Notes: generated by a model not told the origin, from the sequence alone. A stretch of 64,000 nucleotides of DNA from Corinectria fuckeliana (GCA_019137255.1 WPDH01000349.1:26150-90149), one strand, 5' to 3'. Shown: positions 1 to 12,631, counted from the first letter of the stretch. Made by a program: numbers and translations.

Positions 1-406
1 GGATCCGGCCTTGCTGGTCGACGATGGTGTGCTTGTCCTGAACCTTTCTGAAGGCCAGGAGCTTATGATCGTGGTTGACGCTCATCTTTGACCCATCATC
101 ACGAAGATCCTGGACAATTTCCTGGTAGGGGGGTGGCTCCGTCTCGGAGAAGGACCTCTTTAAACTAGGATAGCTGTGGTGGGAAGCGAGATCAGGATGC
201 GTTGACCTGTCGTACGCCTCCTGATCATCTTGGGGATACCGGCTGTAGGGGTATGGCGGATGGTCCACGTCGTGGTTGCTACCAGGTCGTCCTGAGAGAG
301 GTGTTGCTGATGGGATCGAGTCGGGAACACGACTCGACATGTGCACTGGACCGCCATAATTCGACCACATACTCGAATGCGTCGGGTGTCCTCTCAAGTC
401 TGCCAT
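1..406 (-). CDS. N-terminal part of probable Ndt80/PhoG-type transcription factor (VIB-1/XprG-like)
   Basis: An open frame runs from an ATG at 406 in a good context (CACCATGG) leftwards without a stop to the window edge, giving about 135 residues; the 3' part is missing. The first 90 residues are rich in Ser, Pro, His and Tyr and look disordered. After residue 95 the sequence becomes more ordered, with the blocks PPYQEIVQDLRDDG and KLLAFRKVQDKHTIVDQQGR. These resemble, from memory, the segment just before the Ndt80/PhoG DNA-binding domain of filamentous-fungal p53-like regulators such as VIB-1 and XprG, which control nutrient-starvation responses, secreted proteases and heterokaryon-incompatibility death. 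The DNA-binding domain itself lies outside the window, so the family call is an inference. The gene-free stretch of almost 9 kb upstream would suit a heavily regulated gene. No intron is visible in this part. Confidence 0.55.
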   Translation of the reverse strand, partial: MADLRGHPTHSSMWSNYGGPVHMSSRVPDSIPSATPLSGRPGSNHDVDHPPYPYSRYPQDDQEAYDRSTHPDLASHHSYPSLKRSFSETEPPPYQEIVQDLRDDGSKMSVNHDHKLLAFRKVQDKHTIVDQQGRI

Positions 407-3400
407 GGTGGCGGGATATGCTGCTATAGTCGTCATAGGAGCATATCTTTGCGTACTCGCCGTCGCCTTCAACCAGAGCGAGTTGCGTAGATCAAAGCCG
501 TCGCCAACGTCGTGACCCAGAGAGCATGGGTCTTGACCCGGTGTATTGCGAGCGTGATCAAGACCTTGAGAAGCTCCCCTTAACACGAGGCGGAACGAGA
601 GCAATCAGTTTGCAAGGAGAATGGAATATTCAGGGCACGGAGGGGGATTCAAGGTTGCAGGCGAAAGTGTACTTGTATATGGATGGATGGTTGGGTGCCC
701 CAACGACGGCAGATGGTCATAGAGGGGAGTGTCTGATCAAATGCCCGGCACTGTCCCCGGGGTGGGGACGCAGACGGAGACGTACTATGTAGACGGGGGG
801 AAGTTTCGAGGTCCAGGCACAGGGACTTGGGTACGGTCTCTAGGCAAGGCCTACTACTAGCATCAACTCCGGAGTTCTCAGCACCTTACAGCACAGGAGG
901 CAGAAGGGCCTGGCCAGGTAGGTCTGTGGGCAGGGAAACCAGTCCAGTGCATGCAGCCGTTCTTGGAAGGAGGACGGGGATTGGGAGGGGGAGGGGCGGA
1001 TCTGGGTGAATAGCAACCGTCTATGCTGGGGTGTGAGGTGGGTACCCTGCAGACATATGGGACAAGCCTGGAAACGAGGGCCTTGGAAGTCGGTGATATT
1101 CCACTTAACAAGGAGCAGAGGGTAAACGTGGACGAGGTCAGGGATGAGCAATGTCGGGCGCCGTCTTAGGAGGTCGGCAAGTGCGTGATGGGGCTCGGAC
1201 GAAGTCATGCCCCGGAGTCTCACAGTTGCAGACTCACAGAACGGCAAAGTGCCGAGTGCATGTACAGTAGTCGTTGGTAATCCGTAGGTACATGCTATGT
1301 AGTAAGTCCAGTGGAGGGTCAGTACTTCGTAGTAGCCTCGAGAAGGCTTCCCTGACACGCCCCAGTCCCTTTGCCATCCCATCCACCCCCTGTCAGCGTC
1401 TACCGAAGGGTTCGAGACCCCTGTCACTGAGGCCAGAGGCCAGCATCGAGAGCCGGGTATGTACCGTTGACAAGCCAGGACGCTGGGGATTGTAAGACGA
1501 CATTCCATGTGCAGCACTGGGCCGGAGTACTGGCTACCGGGAGCCAAGCTTGTCTGGGTAGGGATGAGTTGGAGAGAGGCCGAATAGCCATGGGTCGAGT
1601 GGAGACACGGGGACCATCTCTGAGGGCCCGGAGGCCCCTCCGACCCTCCCCCCTCAAGAAAAGGCGCCCGCTAATGGCCAATCCAGACCCCTGACGGAAG
1701 ACCGGGGATGCCATTTGAAAGAGAATCCTCCGACGTGTGCGAGAGCTTGCTGGCCCGCAAATTTCTAGAAGGCCGTTGGACAGAGGCACCGATGAGGAAC
1801 AGCGCCAGAACCGGGGAGGCGAGAAAACAGAGAAATTATCGGTTGCAGAGATTTGCTCGTGACAGGGGCCTGTTCAGACCGGGAGCGCGTGCTGTGTATC
1901 CTCCTGTGATCCCTGCGGGGGGGATAACGAGAGAGGTTATCTGATAGTATTCCCCATTATAGCCAGCCAGGCTGGGGCTGGGGCTGGGGGGGGGGGGGGA
2001 GGGGGCCGAAGGAGACAGGGCCTGAAGAGACAAGAGACGAGACGACTAATAGCAGGCGATCCCCTATGGCTGCCGTTCGGAGATGAAGAGTATGCGGGAC
2101 GTTGCCATTCTGGCGAAAAGGAGAGAGCTTGTTAGCTTATGCTTACTCGAAGCTCCGTCGTCTGCGGCATTGACAAGTAGAAGGGATGACGGGTGAGGGC
2201 CAAGGGGTGGAGTCGGCTCGGATCCCAGAAGACCCAGAAGTCAATTGTCGTGAGCATTCCTGGCACCGAGTCATCAACCCGTGGCCGCTGCCACGGCGGC
2301 CCCATGAAGACCGTGAGCACGTCCTACGGACGGGCCATCCACGGGCTCTCCCAATCCCCATCTTCATCCGCATCCACATGCGCGTCCGCATCCATCATCC
2401 GCAACCCGTCCCCATTCCCGCGATTGGCAAGTGTCTGCGTGAAGGTGGATGGGCATTGGGGCGTTCCCCCGAATTGGAATTGGGCTCAACAGCGCCGCAT
2501 GGCGAAATCAAATTGGGCTCGTTACGGCGGCCGATGCGGAGAAGTCTGAGGCGAAGTAGTGCTCCTGGGTATGGTGCAAGCGGCAAGCGGCAAACGGCGA
2601 TGTCGTTGTCGTTGTCGAGGCTGTGGCTGTGGCTGAACGGGACGTCGCACCACCATCTGGCTGCGTTTTCCAAGCTACGTTGAAGTTGGAACCAAATGGC
2701 CTTTCGCACCCAAAGAAACAAAACAAACAGCGGATCCCGATCCCCGATGGTAGGTAATAAATTTCCTTCGCGGATCCGATCAGCAAGCGTGGGTGTGTGC
2801 TAGAGAAGGCGTACATACATAGTAGGCTTTTAGGCCTTGGGTACTGCTGGACTGCTGGAGTACTGCTGGAGTACCGCGTGCCGTAGGTGTGCCGCCGGTA
2901 CATACGCACAAGGAGGGCAAGGTAGCGAGATCTTGGGGCGGACGACCGATGGCCGATGAGCTCTGTGGCGGGCGCCGAGTTGGAGATGGCTTCACGTCGC
3001 GCGTCGCATTGCTGTCTCGCCTTGTCGTTGGTTGGTTCGCGAGTGGGGTAAGATGCCAGGGCGAACCAGGGCTAAGACATAGGTGGACCCACCAATAGGT
3101 CGCAATGGGCCAAGCACAGCATGGGCAAGTATGGGCCAGCAAGGACCGGCAGGGACCACAAAGGACCGTAAGTGGTCAGAGAGAACAAGCACGCCAAGGA
3201 AAGGCAAGTGCGGACCAGGGCCAGGGAAGGAAGCATGCAAGCAGGCAAAAGCTGCCCTGGAGGAGAAGGCAAAACAGGCAGGGCACGAAGAAGCACGCAA
3301 AGGAGCACTCCACACAAAGGGGCTAAGAGCGGCCAGGGCCGTGCCCTTCCCAACGGCCGCCACAAATCCCCCTCAACGGTCAACGGCTCGGTCCCCCACA

Positions 3401-3539
3401 GTGTCTCGTTACAGTGCCACCAGCCCCAGCTGCACCGTATGAGCAGCAACCCACTCCCCGGTCTGCAATTGCCAGGCTGACTAGGCTCCCTCCTCCAAAG
3501 CGGGTTGGCGGGTTGGCGGGTAAGCCTCTACCCGTAAGG

Positions 3540-3577
3540 CTTGTCGACGGCTTGTCGACGGCTTGTCGACGGCTTGT
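3540..3577. repeat. 11-bp tandem repeat (CTTGTCGACGG)
   Basis: Three perfect copies of CTTGTCGACGG are followed by a partial fourth. Each copy carries a GTCGAC palindrome. The repeat lies in non-coding DNA and its function is unknown. Confidence 0.9.
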
Positions 3578-6500
3578 TCAAGGGTGTCCACTAATATTCA
3601 CTCACTGTCGACTCTCCGCCATCCCACTTTCACTTTCACGTTCTCCTTCTCCTTCTCCTTCTCCTGCTCCAGGTTTCGCATGTAAGTTAGTACCTATGCA
3701 GGCATCATGAGAAACCTAATCGCCCGCGCTGGCGCACCCGCATCGCGTGTTTTCGTCGTCGGCATACCTCTCCAGGGGTCGACTTCAAGGGCCAAGCCCC
3801 TTCCAGCCGAGTTCCCAGAAGCTATCGCCGACAACGGTTGACGGACGGCTCAACGTGGACAGGGCCAATGGCGCGAAACACCTTCGGCCCCTCGACTTCT
3901 TACAACGACTCCGTTCAACGACGCCGTCTCCTCGCGAGGCTGCCATCTCCAAGGGCGTCAAGGATCCAGGGCTCAAGGATCCGGGGCCGGCCATGCCCGT
4001 CAAAGCACAGCACGGATCCATTCCCATCCCATGGCGTTTGTCGATGTCTTCCTTGTCTGATCTGAGCACGGCACATCCACTTCCACACGCACACACGCAC
4101 ACACAGACGCGCCAATGCAGCACCCGCACAGCACCCGCAGATGCACACAGACTACTATGTAGGCCTATGTACTTGCTTCATCCAGCACGCCCTCTCGCCG
4201 CAACTCATCACGTTCACGCAGCTCATCACTCTCACATGCCGTTCTTCCAGCCACGGAGATGGTTGGACGTCTCTGCTTCTCATTCGTCGCCCAAACCACA
4301 TCCCCAACTAAACCCGCATCATTTGCCCGCCCCCCCATGTTCCTCAAAGGAGACTCTCGCATCGTCGGCGACTATGGCTTGACCAGACCCTTGAAGCAGC
4401 GGGAGGCCCTGGCAAGGCCGACTCCCACCGGTCCGTCCTGATACACCTGCCCAGACGCCACCCCGACGGTAGTTCCTCTCGACCTCGTCCCTACGAAGCC
4501 CTGGCGCACCCCTCGATGTAACCATCCCAGGCGTCTACGGCGATTTGTTTTGGAGATCTAACAGTCCAGCGCGTCTGCTTTTATCGTAGCGAAGCAACCT
4601 TAGAGTGGGTGCAGATGGCTTGCTTGCCAACTGTTTCCGCTTGTCCTCCTCCGTGAGTCGCCTCCCAGGATGGCCCCTCGGGAAGAACTAGGGTGCGCCA
4701 CCACGGGCTAGTTTAGCAATCTCCATGCTGAGCAGCTTTGGGCATCTTCTAGGACAAGGCCTCGTCGCCACGATTGATTGTGCCTCCAGTGTGGACGAAC
4801 TACTGTGTACATTACAGCTCCATGCTGCATCCGCTCTGCCGGGCACGGAGTCCGTCAATCCGTGCCTTGTTCAGTCGCCCAGGAACAAACTCCTGAGCAA
4901 CCAAGGGAAGTCGAGCGGATCCGCGACAATTGCGCCGAATTGGCGCGGACAACGTTGTTTGCGCCCTCCGGCCGAGATTATGTTTCGCACATCCATGATC
5001 TTAGGACGCCAGACTAAGATATATCAGCAGTCTGTTATAGCCTCCAGTATTAAGGAGCCGTCTTCCTGATTGGCTATGGACCATGTCGCTAAACGGTGCT
5101 GCAGGTGCATATGCGTAGAAGGGGCGAGTTTACTCGCATCCATGTCTACACACCGAAAACCTGCGTGAGACCGTCCACATCCTAAGCGGCAGGCACACGC
5201 CAAAGGTCAAGAGCCGCACTACATAGTACTTACTTGTCGACTTGGGCCGTGCTAATATTCAAAACTCACGTCATTATCGTACCGTTGTGGCTTTTGGCCA
5301 CGGGCTTAGTCCACCGGGCTTGTTCCGAGGGTGAGCACGAAGCCAAGATGGGAGTTAGTTGCGTAAACTACACACGAGCCAAGAAGCAAAGACCAAAGTT
5401 ATCACGGCAGATACGGCCGACTCCATCCAAGACATCACTGACGGTTCAGTGTGACAAACTACGGCTGCCGACGAGTCCCGCCCCCTGCTCAAGTGTCCAC
5501 TCCTCTCCGGGGTTCGGGGCGAGTAACCTTTCAAAAGCCTGGACCCAGGCCCGCCTAGGCCCGCTCCTCCGGCCGGTAGACCCTTTTCGGACGACGATCT
5601 CCGTGTAGCTGGACAAGACTTGACTCGGTTGGGGTAATGACTTATTGCCCTTTCACTTTGGTTCCTGGATGATGCGCGGCGGCCGAAGGGCTTAAGGCCG
5701 GCTCTTTAGCAAGCATTCTCAGATTCGAAGCCAGATGCATCTGGCGGGTCCCGTTTCCGTATCGAGTCGCCAATCGCCGCAAATTACCCTACCACCGCAG
5801 TGATGCTGTGGTGTGATGCAAACGCCTACGCAGCATCGGTTTAGCCCGCGAGATCAGCACATTGCCCGTTAGTCTTTCCGTCGCTTTATGGCGTATAACG
5901 GGGTTGTGAGACATTGGTTGTCGAATCCCCGGCTATTCTCTCGACTTCAACCGCCGGCAGTCTCAGGTGCGGCATCGAACCCCTAAGTCTACTTTACCGC
6001 GTTTGGATGAGCAATGGGACGACTTTTCTCCTCTTACGTTTCGGATTAGCCGAGGAGAAAGCAGCTTCAACAACGACTCGGCCTTCGCTCTCTAGCAGGC
6101 CTAAGAGTTTAGCCAGGACAGACAAAGAAACAAAGAAACAGCAAACGAAACGTTGCTTTCCCTCCCTGCCCTGATCGGACTCCTTATTAGGCTAGGTCGG
6201 TGCGGGACGCCTTTTGGTATAGGTATAATCTTGGCAGGGGTTTTGGAAACAGCATTTCGCTCGAGCCGCAAGATCCCCAAGCATTATTACGCCGCTCATC
6301 ATATAGGTCTACGACTCACAGTGTTGGTCCGAATCTCTCTGTCTGTCAGGCCATTCAAGTCGATAGTCAAAGATCGAAATATCGCTTGCGTCGTTGACGA
6401 ACCAGGCATCATTTCCCTACTGTCTGCGGCCTCAAGGAGGAGGGATGGTCCTTGTTTCTCACGCCCGGTCCACCATAAGCAAATGGAAATGTCGCGCACT

Positions 6501-8891
6501 GGCAACCCCTACCATGCGTGCGTGCCTCTCTACTGCGCTGCAGCTCGAAATTAATTGCTAAAGCCCAAAATAGCTTCGGCCACATGGCTCGATTACACGG
6601 CCGTCTTGATCGGCACTGTTGCTGAGTCGTGTCTTTGCTACTAAACTCTCTAGGGCTCAGACGGCGCCGGCTCTTAGATGTCTTGTGGAGCTCTCAATGC
6701 CGGGCTCTCGTAACCAGCTAGTGAGCGTCATCGCCGATGTCCTAGCTCTCCGGATCATGGAAACAAACCCATTCCGTGTCTCTTGTTGCATAAACATCCA
6801 CATCGATCAAGAGCTTCAAGACGGGTCCAAACAGAACGCCCACACAACCCGCAGAGCCCGACCGTTTATGTATGCATACTTCGTACACTCACCCTTGCCG
6901 ACAGGTTCACCCAGACTTTCAATACTGCACTTGCAAGGGTGGTCGATGTCATGCAATCCGGACTAATCTCTCTGTACGCGTTGATTCATTATTCCAGCAT
7001 GTTATCACCGGCTGCATCTCCTCATTCGAAATTGACCATTTCCCAGTCCTGGAAGCTTTGGAGTTTGTGTTCTTATTAGCGGGGGGCGAGCGGGCGACCA
7101 TGCTTTCCCGCAGTAACACTTCAACTCGCACCGTTATCATAACTACCAGGTTATGTATCCCACAGCCACACCTTCGGCCGCCTACCTAGCCTGGAAGGCC
7201 CGAATTGAGGACCTCCGGGCTCGCTTCCGACCAATCCACGAGTCTCTCAGCACAACAAAGTGCAGCTGCACCAATGGCACTCGCCATCTGCAACCGTCAG
7301 CCCAGACCGGCGGCCAGTGCCGTTGACAAACGTCGCCGGGCAGTGTCGTCAGATATCAATCAGATGCGGGGCCGAGTTAGCTGCCCCATTGCACATTGCA
7401 CTGGGGATAAACCGTTTGCGGGCTTTAGAAAGGCATCCCTCTTGCGTGGAAAGCGCATTTGATGCGGGATGATGATGCTGTCGCCCCCTCCCCCCTTCCA
7501 CATTTCCGAAGCGTTGAGAATCTCTTGTGATACATGTGGCGCCGTGATGGCCTGAGAAGATACGAGTCACCTGCGTCCTGTCACATTTACCGTGCCTTCA
7601 CAGGGATAGCGGGCGAATTTTCGCTCGAATTGCTGCACAAACTCGTGCAAACAGTTTACAGAGTCGGAAACGAAGTATGCCTGTCAGGGATTCGCACATT
7701 TCTTGCCTTGGACCCTTGGCATTGGCCTTTATGCCACTCGTGGCATCTCCGATCTCCGGCATTGGTGGCCTGGACTCTTCTGTATGTAAGTAAGTCTTAT
7801 TCTGTCTTTCCGCAGGCAAACAATGCACTGTGGCGAAAAGCTAGCAACCGAAAGGTTAACAATATCGTCATTTTGTGCTTCGATATTCGCCACAGGCCAC
7901 TCGAGAGTGAAGGGAGTGCTCACACCTTGCCACTCTTCTCTGCAAGCTAGCTCGTGTTCTTCGATGTCTTCCGACCCGAATCCGTTCGACTTTCATCGGG
8001 CTTAGCCATGCGGGAATTGGCATTTGTTGGCATCTGATCAACCCAACGGATGCCGACTCTGCCCATTGGAATGTGCGTCACATGCTGGTTCAGCAACAGC
8101 ACAGCACTCGCCAGCCTCCTGTTGTCGTGGACGGCTACCAGACCGATGAGTCGGCCGGGTGAGCATATCACATCAAGGGCAGCCTGGGAATTGCACACAC
8201 CCAGCAGCACCTTGGATGCTTCCTGGGACGGAAGTGGCAGAACGAGGTGGAGAAGCCCGCCCACTACCCGGATCTTTTGTGCTCGGGAGTTGACAGGACC
8301 CTGCGCGCTCCCCCTCCCTCAAGATGCACAAAGGTAGGTTCAGACCAAGTAGCGCGAAGAAGGCCTCGGAGACAGGACAAACAGGTGGGTAGTAGCCGTG
8401 GTCGCCCGCACTGGAGTGTCAGCTCCCAGCTCAGATGGACGGAACGCATCCTCCTCCTCACAGCGGGGAACATCTCACTCGCTGAAGGTGCTGCGTCTAG
8501 CCAACGACGGGGGAGGACAGTGATGGTGATTGGGGGCAGCGCCGCAGCGGACGTCACCCACCACCGGCCACAGCCAGAATAGCAGTGCCATCCCCGTCGG
8601 AGTGGCCGCCAGACGCCGGCGAGAGACGCGGGTTGGAGCCTGTAGACAGGCTGTGTAACCACACGGGATGCATCTCGACGCTCTGGGTTCGTTCACGTGG
8701 CGCCGCCGCCGCAGCACGCAAGTTTCGTTGCTGCTGTCGGCTAATCAATTAGCTAAGAAGCAAAGGGTTCTCCAATGTCATGGTATGCTACCCGGCCGTT
8801 GTTATGCCTGCTGCTGTGTTGCCCCGCAAGCAGCACGCGGTCAGAGCAGGAGGATGAGGCCGCGGGGGATGAAGGTGCGGGGGAGTACGAA

Positions 8892-8921
8892 GGTGGTGGT
8901 GGTGGTGGTGGTGGTGGTGGT
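8892..8921. repeat. GGT/ACC trinucleotide microsatellite
   Basis: About ten GGT units lie in non-coding DNA, 80 bp before a TGGATGT tandem array. Confidence 0.9.
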
Positions 8922-8972
8922 CTGAGGTGAAGCTACAAAGAGGTTGCTGACTGGATGCTGAATGTCGGATGC

Positions 8973-9007
8973 TGGATGTTGGATGTTGGATGTTGGATGT
9001 TGGATGC
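8973..9007. repeat. 7-bp tandem repeat (TGGATGT)
   Basis: About five TGGATGT units lie in tandem, flanked by diverged TGGATGC copies. The array sits just beyond the 3' end of the RBR ligase gene. Confidence 0.85.
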
Positions 9008-9297
9008 TTCATGCTTGGGCCAGCCACAAGTGGTTGGGGCACAACAGGCGCAAGTACGTTGCCATGTTTGACAAGCAGGCTGCCAAGACAAGATGATTCG
9101 CGACAGTGGCAAGGGATCGTTGCCCTCGAGGTCAAAGTTGAGCAAGTTCGAGATGCATTGGATTCATCATGGGTGGGAGCCACACAACAAGCAGCCCTCG
9201 GCACGCTACGGTAATAAACAAGATCGGCCGTCTAAGTATCTAGGAATCTTTCTCACTGCCAAACCAGCTGACACGATTCAATGCATCGTCCTCGTTG

Positions 9298-9469
9298 TCA
9301 TTGGATTATCCAGCCATCACCATCCTCGTCCGAGTCGCCCTCGACCTCATCCTCAGCATCAATCAGGGCCATCTGCACGAATCGACGCACCCACTCCTCC
9401 TGCGCCGGGTCAAGCCCCGCCGGGTTGTTGTTGAGGTTGATTTCGATGTGCTGCTGGCCCTGGTTCTGT

Positions 9470-9517
<48 letters not shown>

Positions 9518-11539
9518 TGTTGCTGTTGCTGTTGTTGCAATTGCTGATGTTGTCGCAGATGCTGACGCTGTCGATTGGCGACGCCGCCACCACCTCGAGC
9601 AGCTCCTCCTCCTCCTCCTCTTCCTCGGCCTGGAGCCCCGGCTGCTCCTCGGCCACCTCCTCTAGCGCCACGCCCACGTCCTTGAGCGCCCTGGTGTGGC
9701 CCTTGGCCGCGAGCTGCAGGCCGAGGTGCGTCTGGCGCAGCCGGGGGAACCGGTCGGTGACCGTTGCGACCGTCCTGGGGCTGGTTGTCGACGAGCCGGA
9801 GAACGAGTGGCGCTTCGCGAGCCACGGCCACGGCCTGACCTTGCTCGTCGAGCTGTCGGTTGTTCTGATTGTTGTGATCATTATTGTTGTTGTTGTTGTT
9901 GTTGTTATTGTTATTGTCCTCGGGTTCCGCATCGCTTTCATCAGACGCAAAGTCTGGCTCCATGTCTGCAGCTTCGGCATCCGGCTGGTTCGCAGCAGGC
10001 CCCCGTCCTCCTACGAACCCCAGACCCACGTCGTCGCCGTCACCGCCCTCGAGCTCCCACAAACGCATGAAGCACGACGTGACTTTACCGCCAGACTGCG
10101 AATTGTAGTGTCGATAGGGGTTCCCCGGGTCTAGCCAGGCGGAGCATAGGTAGCAAAAGTGGGTGTCGCATCGCGAGCAGATCATGTGGTTGCAGCCGTG
10201 CGTCTTCTGCGCCGGAGCATTGCAAGTCGGGCATGGACTGGTGTGAAGCTGGAGATACTCGATCGAGGCCTGCTCCTCCTCGGTGATCTCGCCCTTGTCA
10301 CGACGAGGCTGGCAGCGGATGAACTCGCCGTGCCAGGACTGGCAGCACCGGCTACAGAAGGCGAAGCCGCAGTCTTCGCAGACGGACAAGCGGTCTGCCG
10401 GGTTGAAACCCTTGGCCTTCTTTTTGGCACCCTCGCCCTCGCTTCTATCCTCTCCCCTGTCCCCGTGGTCGGATTCTGGGTCTGACGATTCAGCGAATTC
10501 AAGGCCCGTAGGCTTCTTGTGGCGTTTTGAACGAGCAGCGCCGTTGCACCATTGACGAGGGCAGTAGACGGTGTTCTTGTCCGATTCGAGCTCCGTCTTG
10601 TACTTGAGGGTGACGTAGCGCTTAACCGTTTCCTCGGAGAGTCCAATCTGTAGAAGCTCGCTGGGGCTGATGGAGATCTTGGGCTTCTTGGCCTGCCTTG
10701 ACGGTGGCGTGTCCTGGGCTTGGGCTTGGGCTTTGGAGCGTTCCCTTGCGCAGTTTGGAGCCAGGCACCGCACAGTGGAGAGGTTGCCATCGTTGATGGC
10801 GTCGTTGTAAAAGTCCTGGAGACACTGAAGGCAGAAGATATGACCACAGTCAAGCATCTTGTGACACTTGGTGCCCTTCTTAGGGTCTAGATGGCATGTC
10901 AGTTTCAGATGTTTTCACAAGGTCTTTTGGCTATACGGAGAACCTACCAAGGCAAACGCCGCAATCAAATGTCTCCTTCTCGAACGAGGCCTTCTTAGCC
11001 TTGATGTCGTAGTCCAGCACGGCGAGCTTGTGCTCCGGGTCCACATGGAGCGTGCCATTTGGTGATATGGTCCCGAAGACATGCTCAGCAGCGCGTTGGA
11101 TGTGGTCAATGTACGTGAAGGCAACCATATCACGGCCGACCTCATCCCACAGCCGAGGTCCGTCGTCCTGGAGTCTCTTGATCGTTTCTGGGGCCAGCCA
11201 CTGCGGCGTCGTCGAGATGTCAATCTGCGGCGGGGCATCTCCAGGGTAGCCATCGGGGAGACGGATGCGAAGACACAACGACGGGAGGTGAGAGACCTCG
11301 AGCGAGTCCACCTCGGGCTGCACAGTGTCGACGGCGGGCGGGCCGGCGGGGTTCAAGCCGGGCAGAGTGCTCGCCGACGCCGCGGGAAAGGTGACGGTGA
11401 TGGGCGCAACCGGCTCCACGGGGAGTTCGATCTCAAAGGTGAAGAGGTCCCTCTTATCGGGACGGCGAATCTCGGGGTAGATGGCCTCGAGGGTTTCAAG
11501 TTCGACGTGGCGCGCATCGTCGCCGTCGTCAGCAGCCAT
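9298..11539 (-). CDS. RWD-RBR type E3 ubiquitin-protein ligase (RNF14/ITT1-like) with poly-Q and poly-N tail
   Basis: Two exons (11539-10948 and 10886-9298, 61-bp GT-AG intron) give 726 residues. Residues 1 to about 165 form an RWD domain that opens with LETLEAIYPE. RING1 follows at about 192-243 (CGVCLDPKKGTKCHKMLDCGH; the intron splits it after CGVCL). An in-between-RING region spans about 306-388 and RING2 about 416-450. In RING2 the Cys of the THGCNHM motif, about residue 429, is in the position of the RBR catalytic cysteine. Known RNF14/ITT1 proteins take ubiquitin from an E2 onto this cysteine and act at stalled ribosomes and in translation termination; that role here is inferred. The C-terminal third is low complexity: an Asn run, an RG/GG-rich block, then about 22 Gln, far longer than in yeast ITT1. 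The gene is transcribed divergently from CAX4. Confidence 0.9.
9471..9540. repeat. CAG/CTG-type repeat encoding poly-glutamine
   Basis: A CTG/TTG run on the plus strand reads as CAG/CAA on the coding strand and encodes about 22 Gln, interrupted only by synonymous CAA codons at one end. The pure CTG core is a candidate for length variation. Confidence 0.95.
9873..9917. repeat. AAC/AAT repeat encoding poly-asparagine
   Basis: An ATT/GTT run on the plus strand encodes about 12 consecutive Asn within the same RBR ligase. Confidence 0.9.
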
Positions 11540-12631
11540 GGTGAATGCGGTTGTTGGAGCTCAGAGCGGTAGAGTTCATCATCCGCAGTCCCGGGGAAGG
11601 GGGAGAGTGAGAGAAGGCGCGAGGAATAGCGTGGATGTATGAGCGCCGGAACACGAGATCCCGGATTTCTTGAGTGGCTAGGCCGTCATTATCATCGTCG
11701 TGGTGAAGAGGACTGAACGGGCAGAAACATGAACAAGAGAGAGGCGGCAAAGGCGAAGAAGGCGCAGGGTGGGGAGGGGGGGGGGGGGCACAAGAGCTTT
11801 TCAGAATGGAAATAGCGNNTCGCTAGCTGCCGACCATGTCTCTCTTCAACTGGGTGTCGAGGCGCGCTAGTTTAATAGCGCGTGGTTCAGTAGGATCGAA
11901 ACGATGGAAATGCCCTCGCCCCGGTTGTGGATTCCCGATGGTATTCGGAGAAGTGATGACTCTTTCGCCGTGTTGTGCGTCCGTTTCGACGGTTCAGTTT
12001 GGAGAGGAGGTGGAGTTTACAAATGAATCGCCTTTGAGTCGCCACAGGGGCGATCTCGATTTAGCACAGGCTTTATACCGATGTGGTAGGCAGTGATGAG
12101 TAATGTGAAGCCTTTTGGGTTCCGCTTGGTAGATGAATGTTCTGGAATACATGATATACTGAGTGAAAGTCCTCCGGGGGTTGTCTACAAATGACACAAT
12201 GTGAATATCGGCATCTTAGGAGCTAAGAATAAACCCTAGGGCATTTTGACCCAAGTACAATAAAAAAGCCTGCGCAAGAAATGAAGGTAGGTCCCTATTC
12301 TTTCAACTTCCAGTGGCGTTGTATCATTTTCAGCCACGTACGGATTATGCCGCAAGCGGGTCCCAATTGTGTCCGCTTGAGAATGCGGCTGACATCACCC
12401 CCCACAGTACGCCACGCCACCTGTAAACAAGCCACAGCCGCGGTGTGCATCAAATCCTCCTCCATCATCATCCCGCTGCATTGAGTTGCATACATCAACC
12501 ACCAGCTCTCGACGAATTCCTCCCGCCGAGACGCCCGAGACGCCCACAACCTCGCTTGCAGGGCGCGGGTCTGTCCAACAACTCTCCTGTGAAGCATGCG
12601 GCGTTGAGACACAAGACCAAACCTGCCCGTC
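11540..12631. promoter_or_regulatory. Divergent promoter region between RBR ligase and CAX4
   Basis: This 1.1-kb stretch separates two genes read away from each other, so it must hold both promoters. It contains a G-run near 11775-11788 and two unresolved bases (N) at 11818-11819, which mark a small sequencing uncertainty. A frame at 11836-12096 on the plus strand has no recognisable domain. No clear TATA box was seen next to either start. Confidence 0.6.

Larger units (their letters stand above)
407..9297. other. Long gene-poor stretch upstream of the VIB-1-like gene
   Basis: Nearly 9 kb hold no reading frame that I can tie to a protein family. The part nearest 406 is presumably promoter and 5' leader of the leftward gene. 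The stretch contains G-runs near 1987, an 11-bp tandem repeat at 3540, a CA-rich tract near 4085, a GGT run at 8892 and a TGGATGT tandem at 8973. Several TACTNNGTA palindromes occur (783, 1323, 2816, 4153, 5220, 6877). Between about 4.7 and 8.3 kb there are several open frames of 80-115 codons on both strands with protein-like patches, for example 4778-5017 on the plus strand and 7947-8264 on the minus strand. None has a recognisable domain or convincing splice structure. They may be chance frames or decayed genes. Confidence 0.6.

Noticed and set aside
1405..1425. tRNA B-box-like sequence (GGTTCGAGACC)
   Set aside because: No matching A-box upstream and no acceptor or anticodon stem can be formed around it.
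840..1547. 235-codon minus-strand open frame
   Set aside because: It has no domain-like pattern, no repeat or membrane signal, and overlaps open frames on the other strand. It looks like a chance frame in GC-rich DNA.
4725..5069. Overlapping plus-strand frames that look like a decayed gene
   Set aside because: No recognisable domain; frames are interrupted and could not be joined. Mentioned only as part of the gene-poor region.
7947..8264. Minus-strand frame with protein-like stretch (VLLGVCNSQAALDVICSPG)
   Set aside because: Too short, no conserved motif I can name, and no splice partners found on either side.
9295..10134. Plus-strand 279-codon frame with poly-Leu and poly-Cys runs opposite the RBR gene
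   Set aside because: It is the antisense shadow of the CAG and AAC repeats in the RBR ligase.
11836..12096. Plus-strand 86-codon frame next to unresolved bases
   Set aside because: It contains a CPRPGCGFP patch but no complete zinc-binding pattern, and it begins beside N bases, so the frame is unreliable.
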